A stretch of DNA of 64,000 bases, taken from positions 558,001 to 622,000 of the forward strand of contig OZ025828.1 of NCBI GenBank assembly GCA_964019425.1. Direction: 5' to 3'. The stretch's first letter is position 1. Each line of letters starts with the position of its first letter. The notes beneath the pieces are model-generated. The model did no database searches, was not told the origin of the DNA, and saw nothing but the letters and a program-made list of their open reading frames with translations. The translations under genes were made by a program, and so were the position numbers. This DNA comes from Flectonema sp. DT1601 (lineage: Eukaryota; Euglenozoa; Diplonemea; Diplonemida; Diplonemidae). Below are positions 1 to 10,774 of the stretch, in pieces.

Positions 1-1
1 A

Positions 2-772
2 CTTCGAACACCAACAGGTGCACCAACACCAGGAAAACTAATGGTGAATGCTCACTGGTATCCAGTCGGAAGTACTGTTTCTGAATTGGGTAAAACAAAA
101 TCGTTTTTAGAGCCATCAGTTCACCCAAGTAGACAACTCTTATCAATGAGAGTTGATAGAGCAAGTGGAAGTAATCTGGGACAGGGTCCTCATACAGTTC
201 GAGTCTCAGTTGGTGATAAAATAATATCAACAACAAAAGGACATTCTCCACAACTACCGCGTATTTTAGCAAAAAAAGATCATCTTATTGAAGTGGCCAG
301 GAGTCTTCACAAAGCTGAAGTCGATCCAGCACGAGCATCAGAAATTCTGGGAATATCAAAAACTGACTACAGAGAATTTAGAGATCAGCAAAAGGCATAT
401 GACAGCCAACCTCTTCCTGCTCGTAATCCTGAAGTTGAGTACAAGTCTCAAGTAAAATGGGGTGAATTTGTTATCAGAAATGCAGCTGAGCAGGCAACCG
501 CACAGAACCCCCAATTTGAACAAATTTTACACTCCCCGATTAACTACTCAGAAATTATCACTATTGAACTTGTAGGTAAAGAAGTTGTTAACGGAAAGAC
601 TACTGAACGTGTTGTAGCTGCGAATACTTTCCCTCTTAAGAATGGTCAAGGTCCTTACAAGATAGGTGATTGTACTGTTCATGGATCAATTGAGATTAAA
701 GATTTCTTAATGAACAAGTCATTCAGCGGACATGCTACAAAAGGTGAAACCATAAAGACAGCATCGGCTTAA
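2..772 (+). CDS. Hypothetical protein, 5' end open to window edge
   Basis: The frame is open from base 2 to a TAA at 770-772, so the true start lies upstream or is the ATG at 41. The ATG at 41 gives 243 residues. The first bases contain AACACCAACAG, which matches the A/C-rich 3' ends of introns elsewhere in this window, so an exon may begin near base 18. The protein is hydrophilic with no signal peptide or membrane segment. The middle (about residues 75-125) is charged and helical-looking, and the C-terminal third (about 160-235) alternates beta-like stretches. I recognise no family. It lies upstream of the RSL1D1-like gene on the same strand, 276 bases away. Confidence 0.7.
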   Translation, partial: LRTPTGAPTPGKLMVNAHWYPVGSTVSELGKTKSFLEPSVHPSRQLLSMRVDRASGSNLGQGPHTVRVSVGDKIISTTKGHSPQLPRILAKKDHLIEVARSLHKAEVDPARASEILGISKTDYREFRDQQKAYDSQPLPARNPEVEYKSQVKWGEFVIRNAAEQATAQNPQFEQILHSPINYSEIITIELVGKEVVNGKTTERVVAANTFPLKNGQGPYKIGDCTVHGSIEIKDFLMNKSFSGHATKGETIKTASA

Positions 773-919
773 GACGACTTTGGTTTCTTTTTTTTAAGAA
801 AAAAGTATTCCTTTACGTACAGTGAGCTGATGCTTGCTTGTAAAGAATATGTTATTATTTATGTACAGAGACAACGACCGTCTTCTTCCGATGGGCTTGT
901 TGCTTTGCTAATAGTTGAG

Positions 920-945
920 TTACCTCTTCTTTTACTATCCCTCAG
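920..945 (+). other. Putative spliced-leader acceptor before RSL1D1 gene
   Basis: A pyrimidine-rich run (TACCTCTTCTTTTACTATCC) ends in CTCAG at 945, about 100 bases before the ATG at 1049. No exon is evident upstream of it, which is why a trans-splice acceptor is suggested. This is inference. Confidence 0.4.
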
Positions 946-1048
946 AGCATTGCAGTAATCTTATTGTTTTTAGTGATCGATGCGTAGTAGTGTACTTTAT
1001 GTGTGATTACAATGTATTTCTTTAAAGCTACCCGTCACACAACCCAAT

Positions 1049-1827
1049 ATGCCGGCCAAGAGAAAGGCATCCGCCGCAAAGGCCGTTAAGAAAATAAAAG
1101 AGGATAAGCCAACTAAACCAAAGGCAGTTAAAAAATCAAAAACTGATGCAGAAAGACTTCCCCAAACAGAACAGGCAGCTGCTGCCTTATTGAAATACTT
1201 GAAAGAATGTGAGGCTAAGGCCGATGCTAACGCGCTGATGCCTGAGGCGGGTCATGTTTTTTTGAATGTTACATTAGTTCAGTCACTTCCAAGAACAGGT
1301 AGCAAAGTCCGCAGAGCCGTTGAAATCCCACACCCGATATACACAAGAGATGACCAGGAGGTCTGTTTTCTTACCACAAACCCACAGAGAACTTGGAAGG
1401 ACAAAATCGCAGAAGCAAATTCCGATGACTTATCAAACATAAAGAAAGTTATGGACATGAATAAACTTCGTAAAAAATTCAAAAGTTACGATTTAAAGAG
1501 ACAGTTGGCTACCGGATATCATTTATTTGTAGCTGATGAAGCGATTATGAATTTCTTACCAGGTCTGCTTGGAAAGTCTTTCTTTTCAAGAAGTAAGGAG
1601 CCTGTTACTATTAATTGTAAGAAGTTTCCTCAATCTTTAGAGTCTGCTCTGAAGTCAACATCGTACTCCATTAGAGATAACACGTCTGTAAGTATTTTAG
1701 TTGGAAAGACTGATTTCACAGCTGAACAAATCGCTGCTAACACCAGGGCAGTCGTTGCTGATCTCGTCAAGCTATGCCCGTCAAACTGGCGTGACATTCA
1801 CTCTTTCGCATTGAAAGGAAGGTTCGT

Positions 1828-1859
<32 letters not shown>

Positions 1860-2173
1860 AAAAAAATATTCCCGACATTCAGAAAAAAACAACAACCCCT
1901 TTCTAAAAACAGTGACTCACCTGCTCTATACATTTACGCACATAACTTTGTTGAATCAGAGGCCGAGCCAATAACAGGCTACAAATACCCTACTAGACAT
2001 ACGCTTGAGGTTCCAGATTTACCTGAGTCTTTGAAAAAGGAGGTTCCAAGCAAGGCTGAAAAGGAAGGGGACGAGTCTGAGGATGACGAAGACGATAAGG
2101 TATGATCCAAAACATTGAAAACCCTGAGGGCTGGTGTGGCTGTTTGCCATAAGAAATGGTCTGACTATAAAAT

Positions 2174-2207
<34 letters not shown>

Positions 2208-2289
2208 AATCCAGGAATCTGTTTTTAGTGACCTCAGTAAGATATCAGCACTCATGGACGAAGAAGATGAAGAGGAGGAAGAGCAGTAA
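1049..2289 (+). CDS. RSL1D1: Ribosomal L1 domain-containing protein (RSL1D1/Cic1/Utp30-like)
   Basis: Exons 1049..1821, 1913..2099 and 2215..2289 give 344 residues. The start is very basic and lysine-rich, as in nucleolar proteins. The body (about residues 45-290) has the order of the ribosomal L1 fold in the RSL1D1/Cic1 group: the segment around HPIYTRDDQEVCFLTT, the LATGYHLFVAD stretch, FLPGLLGKSFF, and a C-terminal strand that becomes SFALKGSDSPALYIYAH after splicing. The tail is acidic. Family members act in 60S or SSU ribosome assembly in the nucleolus. Intron 1 (91 nt) starts GTTCGT and contains a long T run. I chose its 3' site at 1912 because it restores the strand without an insert; an AG at 1882 in the same phase would add ten residues. 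Intron 2 (115 nt) starts GTATGA and ends AATCCAG. Confidence 0.85.
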
Positions 2290-2654
2290 TAGGGTTTTTC
2301 TGTGTGACTCTCCCTTCAGTTTTTTTTTTTTTTCCACTTCTTTTATTTCTCTTTTTAATTTTCATCTCTCCTCTCCTTGAGATTGTTTTACATCACAACC
2401 TCCATTAGTATTTCGCCATCAGTTAGTTAGGTCATCATTTTTAGTGTTATGCAATAAGAAGTTTATTTATTGCCTACGAATCATCATAAATGGTGTAACG
2501 AGTATCCTTTTTATAATATAACCAATTTATATATTTTCCAGTAAATCCATAAATATATAGTTTTTTTAATTGATCATCGGAGGTAGTCAGCGGTGATACC
2601 ATAACGTAAGTAAGATTATTTTAAATCGTCTTTCCTTCTTTCAGAGTTACAACG
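2290..2654 (+). other. Intergenic region
   Basis: AT-rich spacer with a T run near 2320. No gene is seen. The last 35 bases hold the pyrimidine-tract AG before the next gene. Confidence 0.6.
2620..2644 (+). other. Putative spliced-leader acceptor (strong pyrimidine tract)
   Basis: CGTCTTTCCTTCTTTCAG ends at 2644, ten bases before the ATG at 2655. It is one of the clearest polypyrimidine-AG sites in the window and differs sharply from the A/C-rich cis-intron ends. Confidence 0.55.
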
Positions 2655-3911
2655 ATGCTTCTCCGGCTGCCACAGTCGGTGACATCCGCTGTTTCGTCCG
2701 CAATGAGAATGGCTGGCGTAGCTGCAGAGACTCCACAGAGCGCGTTAGGAAGTCAAGCCCGATTTGCAACAAAAGTAGGAGCATATAATAAGGCGAGAAA
2801 ACTTAGAAATCCGTGGGCTCGTCACAGAAAAAGAGTCCAGCACCACGAGGATACGAAAATGAACGAATTTTGGTTCTACCATGATCACTGGAGGTACGAA
2901 TTGAGAGCTTGGAGAGCGAAATTTAGAGAAGTGAAAGACAGAAAACTTGCGAGATATGACGGCGAAGAAACCCAAATCCCCCTTAACAAGCCGATGTACG
3001 TTACCTTTGCCTTGAATGCTCACAAAAGAGGGTGGCCGAAGTACCTCCAGGAACGTCCGACTATGGCAGACAATCCCTTCTTGAGTGCTACTGGTAGAGG
3101 TAATTTTATTAGACATAGAATATCGAGATCTGGAAACATAGTAAGCATCCTTCGTGCGGAGGGAATAACAGGAAAAGAGTTTAGACATCGACAAAAGGAA
3201 GCACTAGCAAAGTACCGCCAGAGCAAGGAATCTAAGGAAAGGAAGAAGCAACGCAGCAGATTAGAAGACGCAAAAACTCTGGGAATGGGTTCTGCTTTCC
3301 ACAGTGAGTTCGGGCTTGGTGACGTTGTATGTTATGTTACCAGACTTTAATCTAATTATGGTCATTTTTTATTTTACTTTTTACTCTCAAACTTTTCGTT
3401 TTTGTTTGTTTCCTGAAACTGGAATCCGATCTGACTGAGAGCTAGAAAATATTACTCGTTTTTGAAAATCATTACTTTTAATTGGCATATTAAAAAAAAA
3501 AAAAAAACATCTCACAGGACATGGGCTCACAGACTGGCAAAAGTGATGAAAAAGCACTAATTCCTCCAACACCGAGGGAATTCTTAATTTGGAAAAAAGA
3601 TGATAAGGAAACAAATTTGTATGTTCTCACCCTTCCTTCCTTCCTTCCTTTCTTTTCTTTTTTTTTTTTTTTAAAATGAAAAGTAGTTTTGTGATTATGA
3701 CATTACAACAAAACCCAACAGACCAATCCAATTGATGACTCCTGAACTAAAAGGATTTGCTGGAGACTGGTCTCGGGGGGACCAACTGAGATCACCTGAT
3801 GTCGTTCCTGTTGAAGGTGTCACATCAATACAATCACCAACTTATACAACTGGTAGATCAGCGTTACCCGAAGACTACGTTTTTCCTCACCTGAGGCTGG
3901 CTATGATGTAG
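2655..3911 (+). CDS. Basic, probably mitochondrial protein (possible mitoribosomal protein)
   Basis: Exons 2655..3326, 3518..3618 and 3722..3911 give 320 residues. The first roughly 40 residues (MLLRLPQSVTSAVSSAMRMA, then a basic stretch) look like a mitochondrial presequence. The body is rich in Arg, Lys, Trp and Tyr (for example NEFWFYHDHWRYELRAWRAK), a composition common in mitoribosomal proteins, but I cannot name the family. Splicing joins EFGLGDV to DMGSQTGKSDEKALIPPTPR and then to a proline-rich C-terminus. Introns are 191 and 103 nt; both start GTATGT and end CTCACAG and CCCAACAG. Without splicing the reading frame ends at 3350 in intron sequence. The mitochondrial role is inference from composition. 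Confidence 0.65.
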
Positions 3912-3923
3912 TGTCATCTGCAC

Positions 3924-3947
3924 AGTCGAAAAAAAGGATTCTCGACT
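3924..3947 (+). other. Stop-proximal inverted repeat
   Basis: AGTCGA at 3924-3929 pairs perfectly with TCGACT at 3942-3947 (12-nt loop), starting 12 bases after the TAG. Confidence 0.35.
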
Positions 3948-4169
3948 AGTTAACTATTTCATATTATTCCGGAAAAAATTAAAGAAATATTCACTAAGCT
4001 GAGGGACTTGAGGGTAGTATAGCTGGTCCCGCTAACAGTGACGAAGTGTTCTGTTCTGTCACGTAATAAAATCCTACAGCTAAACTGGTATAGTTTGTTT
4101 GCCCACCTACAGGATTACAAGATACTGATGTTTCAATGTGTCCTTAACAGATGTTAATGGCTGAACACT

Positions 4170-4170
<1 letters not shown>

Positions 4171-4205
<35 letters not shown>
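4171..4205 (+). repeat. Poly(T) tract, 35 nt
   Basis: Uninterrupted T35 upstream of the PH-like gene. Length may be unreliable in the assembly. Confidence 0.9.
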
Positions 4206-4207
<2 letters not shown>

Positions 4208-4401
4208 ATTTCTACAAAATTAATCACCTCTGCGGTATATTCACCCCCCTCGACAGGTATTTTTCCTTCCTTCGGAAAAAAACAAAACAAAAAAAAAAAA
4301 GAAAAAAAGAAAAACCAAAAAAAAAAAAAAAAAAAACCAACAAACCAATCAACTAAATCAACGAACCATAAATAAAAGAAACTACTCTCCAAAGAAATAA
4401 A

Positions 4402-5412
4402 ATGGTCAGAAGAATGAGAACCCGCTCTGCCACCCACATCCAACAGCAGGATGGAAATGTTAAGACAACTAGAGCAAGAACTCCAGTAGGTAAGAGAGAA
4501 TTACAAAGTCCTGTTCAAACAGGACCAGGAAGAGGTAGAGATGGAGCATTTCCTTCTAAAGAGCAGCTTGCAATGCAAAGTCATCTTGTTTCAGCTACAA
4601 ATGGAACGTCAGTGGTTCAGACTGCTCAGGGTTACCCAATGTTACAAGTAGGTACTGGTCTTCAACAAGGTGTTGGAGTTGTACAGAATGTGGTTCAAGC
4701 ATCTCCAGTTCTTAAAGACGTAGAAGTAAACGTCTGGGCCTGGCGATACGGTAAAGACAGAGAATGGAAAAGTATAAGAGAATGTGTAATGAAAATCGGA
4801 GAGCAACGTATTGTAGTCATGAAGGGCGATGATGTTCTGCAGGAGATTGCTTTCTCAAATCTCGAACACGCATACAACTACGCTACCTCAAGCAGAGTTA
4901 TTATTAGCGCTCGTTCGGGATACGCGATGTTCTTATCATTGGATAAGAAATACCACATTTGGTTTAAGAAGTGTATGCAAGCAAACAATTTACCATCAAC
5001 TGAGGTATCATACGGTGTGTTCTTTAGACAACAAAAATCGTTGTCATTTCCACCAGCACCATGTTATGAACTTAATGATGGAGGTTCACAGCAGTCATCT
5101 CAGGAGTCAAATCCTGATGAAGTTTTACAATTGCAGGCACAGCTTGATGCTTTGAAGCAACGTAACAGTCAGTTAAACCATCAACTTAATCACATGCAGC
5201 ACATTCATCGTCATCCACATCAACCTCGTCAACAACTTCCAGAAGCATTTTGCTTGCCTCAGCGTCATATTCCAGTTCCTATTTCAGCAGCGTATTCAGC
5301 TGCTGTGCCTACTTATCCTGCAGCAGTTACAAACACTCCATACCCACCTGTTGGATATCCTGTTGCGGCTTCTCACGGTCATTTGCATTATGAATACGTT
5401 CACAGCGCGTAA
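4402..5412 (+). CDS. PH-like domain protein with proline/histidine-rich tail
   Basis: Single-exon gene of 336 residues. Residues 1-115 are basic and low-complexity (several RT/RS pairs, then glutamine- and valine-rich). Residues about 118-202 form a compact domain beginning VNVWAWRYGKDREWKSI and ending in a helix YHIWFKKCMQ. Seven beta-like strands followed by one helix is the order expected of a PH-like fold, as seen in flagellar and cytoskeletal proteins of protists. A short Gln/Asn-rich coiled coil follows (about 245-275), then a His/Pro/Ala/Tyr-rich tail that looks disordered. The PH assignment is by pattern only; no lipid-binding motif is claimed. Start chosen at the first ATG, which is in good codon context. 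Confidence 0.75.
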   Translation: MVRRMRTRSATHIQQQDGNVKTTRARTPVGKRELQSPVQTGPGRGRDGAFPSKEQLAMQSHLVSATNGTSVVQTAQGYPMLQVGTGLQQGVGVVQNVVQASPVLKDVEVNVWAWRYGKDREWKSIRECVMKIGEQRIVVMKGDDVLQEIAFSNLEHAYNYATSSRVIISARSGYAMFLSLDKKYHIWFKKCMQANNLPSTEVSYGVFFRQQKSLSFPPAPCYELNDGGSQQSSQESNPDEVLQLQAQLDALKQRNSQLNHQLNHMQHIHRHPHQPRQQLPEAFCLPQRHIPVPISAAYSAAVPTYPAAVTNTPYPPVGYPVAASHGHLHYEYVHSA

Positions 5413-5504
5413 AAAGCTCGCGTTTGTTGAACCTTAGTAGTCCATATCATTTCTTTGGGTGTTGTATAATCCTATGATTACCTTTTTTTTTTTTTTTGAA
5501 AAGG

Positions 5505-5533
<29 letters not shown>
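5505..5533 (+). repeat. Poly(A) tract, 29 nt
   Basis: A29 lying a few bases after a T15 run (5483-5497), so the pair could snap back. Confidence 0.85.
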
Positions 5534-5535
<2 letters not shown>

Positions 5536-6693
5536 GTGTTTCTTTGTTCTCTGAAAAGAATTTTTTTTTTTTTTTTTTTTTTTTAAATCAACGGAATGAT
5601 GCGCTAAATCATTGTTTTTTGTTTTTTTGACTTGCTACAATTTTCTTTTGATAAAATATATTAAGCAAGATACAACAAATTATGAAGGAAGGAAGAAAAA
5701 AAAAAAAATGATAAAAAAGAAAAAAAAAAGATAAAAATAGGGATGAAATGGGACTGTAGGAGCCGAATATGATATATATTTCAGCTCCGTCTTAGTATTT
5801 TTTTATACATGAAAATCCCCCCCTTTTTTTTTTTTTTTTTTTTTTATAATGTTCTCTTCCAGAATCCCAGTTATATTTCCGTTCTAGTTTTTTTTTTTCT
5901 TTCATTTTTAATTACGTTCTGATTGCTCACTAGCTTGAATTCCTGATGGGTCCCTCATACTTGTTGCCTTACTAAATTTCCTTTTTGCAGACCCCCGTGT
6001 TGCCCAGCCTACTTGTTGCATCCCCATTTTGTTTGCCGTTTATCTCGGCAGAACCGAAGTATTATTATTATGTTTTTTGAGAAAAAAAAAAAATAAGTCA
6101 GAAAACTTTTTACAGGTTTATTTTATTTATATATTTTCATGATGTCTTTTTATACACCCTGAACCAATCATCAGAGTGCTTCCCATTCCCTGATTTGTTG
6201 TTCCCCGCTCTTGTTTTTTCAATACTTTTGAAGGTTAATGCTGTCAAAAATGAATACATTTATGATAGTTTGCAAGCGACAATTACCTTTTTGGCATCCG
6301 TCGCAGCCTATGCATCTGTAGGTCATGTGCAACCACAACCAGAACGGGGGGGAAATCGGAGCGACAAAAAAAAAAAAAAAAAATCATAACAATTAAGTGA
6401 ATCAAAAAAAACAAAACAAATGGCCACCTTTTTTTTGGAGCGAGCTGGAAGGTTACTGAACTGTGTAGTGAGGGGCTTTACATCCTCACGTCTCAGAACG
6501 CACTATCACATCAAAGAATGCTATGTGTAGGTCGGGTCTTTCTGCTTCTCCCCCGCCACGTTAGCGGATGTGCGCGTGGCTTAGATTGAGTCGTCGACCA
6601 ACCTTCTGTACAAAAAAAAAAAAAAAAAAAAAAAGATTTCTTTTAATTTATTTTTGTTTTTCTAACTGGTCCGTGTTTTGTTTCTGTTTTACT

Positions 6694-6724
<31 letters not shown>

Positions 6725-7137
6725 CCCCCCGATTTATTTTTTCGTTGTCAAAACTCACTCACCCCATCCCTTCTCTTGTTTTACATTATCGAAACCCTCT
6801 GATTGTACTGTGCCTTTTTTTTTAAAAAAAAATGTGGTTTCATTATTTGTTTATGTTATATGGTGCAATACGAATTTATCCCTTTTTTTTTACCTAAACA
6901 TGTTCCCGTTGTCTTCCCCTTAAAATAAGACATTTATCCCAAATATCGCTTACTTGCATGTCAATGCGATTAAAATTCAATTTTTGAGCCGCCTCTCTTT
7001 TTGTGGTGACCAGCTTGTTTTTTTTTTCCTCTTTTTTTTTTTCTCATATTTTTTATCCAGCATGCTAAAAAAATAATATGCCGTATCGAATTATAGAAGG
7101 GAAAGAACGAAAAAAAAAGGAATTAATATAGAAAATT

Positions 7138-7138
<1 letters not shown>

Positions 7139-7190
<52 letters not shown>
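7139..7190 (+). repeat. Poly(T) tract, 52 nt
   Basis: Longest homopolymer in the window, in the gene-poor region. Confidence 0.9.
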
Positions 7191-7191
<1 letters not shown>

Positions 7192-7544
7192 GCCTAGATG
7201 TACTTCTGTCACCATATATATTTTTTTTTTTTAATATTTTTCTTTTTTTTAGTTTCAACCATCGGAAGCAGAACGGCTGTAGAGGGACATCCCACAAAGG
7301 GGGGAATAAATCCCGTACGGCCTGACTCTTCCGATACAAATGTCTTTCCCGAAAAAATTTCTTCGTTCTTCATAAAAATTCAAACTGTGGCCGTGACTTG
7401 TTCTCGGTTAGTGCATATTTTTGGGAGGGTGCCATTTCCTGTAACAACCCTATAGAAGCAGGTATATAATTTTTTTTTTTTCTCTTTCATCTTTCCTTTC
7501 TCAATTTTGAAGTTTTTCGTTGATTGTTTCAACTCCTTTGTATC

Positions 7545-7647
7545 CTCGGCACAGGTAGTTGAAATATGATACCTCTTGTTGGACATTTTGGGTGCTTTCA
7601 GAATGCCGAACTTGAGGAAGTATTTTCTTTTTTTGTCCTGTGCCGAG
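7545..7647. other. Long imperfect hairpin, candidate structured RNA
   Basis: CTCGGCACAGG (7545-7555) is a perfect 11-nt inverted repeat of CCTGTGCCGAG (7637-7647). Inside, CCTCTTGTTGG and CCGAACTTGAGG pair with few mismatches, and CATT...AATG can close the tip. The result is one arm-like hairpin of about 103 nt. No family was recognised. Confidence 0.4.
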
Positions 7648-9229
7648 AGAGGGGTTGTTTTAAATTTAAATAAATAATTAAATAAGGCATCCCCCCTAAC
7701 TCTTTTTTTTTTTTTTTTTTTTTTTTTTCTTTTATAAAAGTTTCCTATTCTAGCTCCGAAGGACCTGAACACCTCGAGTGAGTGAGATTCTCACCTCGGG
7801 TCCATTTCCCCCCCTCAATTTTTTCCCCTTCAATTTATTTTTCTGTTCCTTAATTTCTTTTTAACCAAACTAACAGGAGGTAGAAATTTGCAGGGTACGT
7901 TTAGGCCTAAAATTTAAAAAAAAAAAAAAACGTGGGTAACAAATATATTTGAGAAAAATAAGATGCAAAATGCATGTCCTTTTTTTCCCCCTTTTTTTCT
8001 GTCGCTCCTTTAATTTAAAAAAAAAAGGTGAAAATGAATAGTCGTAGAACTGCCTTTTGCTGTACGGTATCTAAATTGCGTACGTGTCTCAAGATGTATG
8101 CTTTCACGGTTAGCAGAATGATACCCTTTATTTATTTATTTTCTTTTTTTTTTTTAAAATACAAATATTAAAAGTTTTAAACATTGAAAAAAGATTACAG
8201 GCACAAGGGAAAAAAAAAAAAAAAAAAAAAAAAAATGACTATTTCTTTGAAGGCATTTTCAGTCCACCAAAAAAAAACAAACCCCAAAATCAAATGTTTC
8301 AATCATAGGCGCTAGAGAGCCCTGCAATTCATTTTATTTTCCCCTCTTTATCTTGTTTTTTTTTGTTGTCTGTTCACTTGTGCCTGTTTTTACCCCCACC
8401 TAATTTCTGTATGCGTAGATACTCAGGTAGAGCCTCGTATCGGGATCCGATGCCAATGAAAGTTTGATAACTCAATTGATCGATTAGGGTTCCTCATTTT
8501 TTCGCAGAGTTCTGATTCACTTGGTGATGATGGTCCTCCGCTGCGAAGATGTGGATGAGGGGATATTCCTTTTTTAAAATGCAAAAAATAAAATTTTAAA
8601 AAAAAATAACATAGACGTCGATATCTTTCTCGTAGGCCTCGATCCGAAATGCTTCTAGCTGAATTAATCAAATCTACGCATGCAACACACACCCCTCAGC
8701 TGTCTTGCTTCTAAAGAAGAAGAAACAAAAATATTTTCACTTTTTACGGGTTTAAAAAAAAAAAAGGTTTTTTTATCACTCTACTACCAGCAAAAATGTT
8801 TCAAAAAAGTCAGTGTAGGTGTTAAAACATTTTTTCTTTTTTGCAGTTAGTTCAAAATAGCAGTAGTTACATGACATTGTTTTTTCTTATTTTATAGAAA
8901 GGAGCTTTTTTTTCAATATTGCCTTCTTGCCAGTATTGAAAAAAAAAAAAATCTTCCTTCGATTCCGAATACTATATTCTCGTCCTCTCTCTTTCTCTCT
9001 ATTCCCTCCTCTTTTTATGCCTGTCTCTCGCTGAGATTTTTCTTTAAGGTACCTGCTGTGATAAATTTGCTGCATCCCAAGTAAAGCAGCCTGGGGTGTA
9101 AGTGAAGCAAGGGATTCATCCTTGTTTAATTTTTACTCTCTTAATTAATTCTTTCCCAACCAGAGCTGCAAACTAATAAGTAACTACTGCGCGACTTACT
9201 ACTGTGCTATTCACACTTTTTTTATTTTC

Positions 9230-9263
<34 letters not shown>

Positions 9264-10743
9264 GGGACTGATTCAGTGTAATAGGCAAGGAATCAGTTTT
9301 TTAAAAAAAAAAAACCAAAATAAAATAAAGTAAAAGAAAAAGAAAATGTGTGAAATCGTACGTTTTTCTATTTTTTACCTCTTTTTTTTGAAGTTTTTTT
9401 TTTTTTTTTTAGTCAAAAAAAAAAAAAAAAAAAAACGTTGTGAGATGCTTCCTTAACCGACCCTATTAAAAAAATAAATATGGGAAGGCCTTCTTTGAAG
9501 TGACTAACAGTAAAAAAGAAAAATGGAAATGATAAGTTTTTCTTTTTCTTCTTCGAGTTTTGCAGTTAGGATGTAAGAGGGTTTTCGGAATTCTTGTTGA
9601 AAAAAAAAAAACGAAAACGAATAAAAAAACGTATCACAGTTGAACTCACATGAAAAACCTGCAAAAATTTAAGATAAAAAAAAAAAGAAAAAGAAAAATC
9701 AGATAGAAATAATAGATATCAACAGCGGTTCCCAAAAGGCGAGAAAAAAAAAAAACAAAAAAAGAAGGGAGAGAAAAAAAAAAAAAAAAAAAACGTTGGT
9801 AACCTTTCTGTTTAAGGCGGGATATGAGAAAAGTTGTATGAAATTCTCCTAAGCTGAAAATATACAAAAGAGATTTTCTGTGGTTAAAAGTATTTTTTAA
9901 AAAAAAAAAAAAAAAAAAAAAGTGTGTGGTGCCATTCACTCGTGTTGTGAAGTCTCTTTGTGAAGTTGGTTGTAACTTTCAGCATTATCCGTATCCGAGT
10001 GCCCTAATAAGAAAACCTGCTATTTGTATTAACATTGAGCCGGTCTGACTTCCTAGTAAAAAAGCAGTGACGGGTTAGCAGTAAGGTAGATATAAGTTAC
10101 GGGGAGCTGTCTTGAAAAAAAAAAAAAAAAGTAAAACAGCAACTTATATTTTACGAGTTTTGACAGTACTTTAGTGGTATTGTACCCTGTTTTCCTCTCT
10201 CTTTTATAATTACATACCCAATTCAGTCTGCTTACCTCTGGTTTCTTGCTCAAATAAAATATACAAGGACAGTCGGTAAATAAAAAATTCATAGTGACTT
10301 CAATATTGTTTTTTTCTCCTTATTGTCATTCATAGATTTAAGACACTTATCGTAATCTTTTGTCGTGTCCTTTTTTTTTGCACGTTTTCTTAAATGCTGT
10401 CTGCTGCCTTTTTTTGATATCGCAATACTAACGCCTACGGCACGAAATCCCAAACTATCTCTCGGTTAGTTGGAGCCTGTTTTTCTTTCCCCTGTCACAA
10501 AAAAAAAAAAAAAAAAATTAAGTATCAATTATTACCCTTCCCCACGATTTATTTACCTCCTCCATGACAACGTGAATGAAACTCAATTTTTTTCCCCACA
10601 CGATTATTTTTTTTTTTTTTTTTGGTATTTTTATTCTATGCGCATGAGAAGCGTCAAGACGTGCTGCCGCTCATCCTGTTGTTAAAAGGATACTATTTGA
10701 AAAAAGTAAAATAAGACGTGCAATGACTACTATTGGAAGAAGG

Positions 10744-10774
<31 letters not shown>

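Larger units (their letters stand above)
3912..4401 (+). other. Intergenic region
   Basis: Contains a perfect 6-bp hairpin 12 bases after the stop codon, a T35 tract, and an A-rich stretch before the next ATG. CCCCTCGACAG at about 4255 is a possible acceptor for the next gene. No gene is seen. Confidence 0.6.

Noticed and set aside
1883-1912. Alternative 3' splice site for the RSL1D1 gene at 1882
   Set aside because: It would insert KKQQPLSKN into a conserved beta strand; the AG at 1912 keeps the strand intact and follows an A-rich sequence like other introns.
6195-6923. Several ORFs in the gene-poor region on the + strand
   Set aside because: They consist largely of Phe or Lys runs from homopolymers and have no fold-like content.
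8423-8692. Minus-strand ORF of 89 codons
   Set aside because: Normal composition but isolated, without recognisable motif, flanking acceptor or intron; not enough to call a gene.
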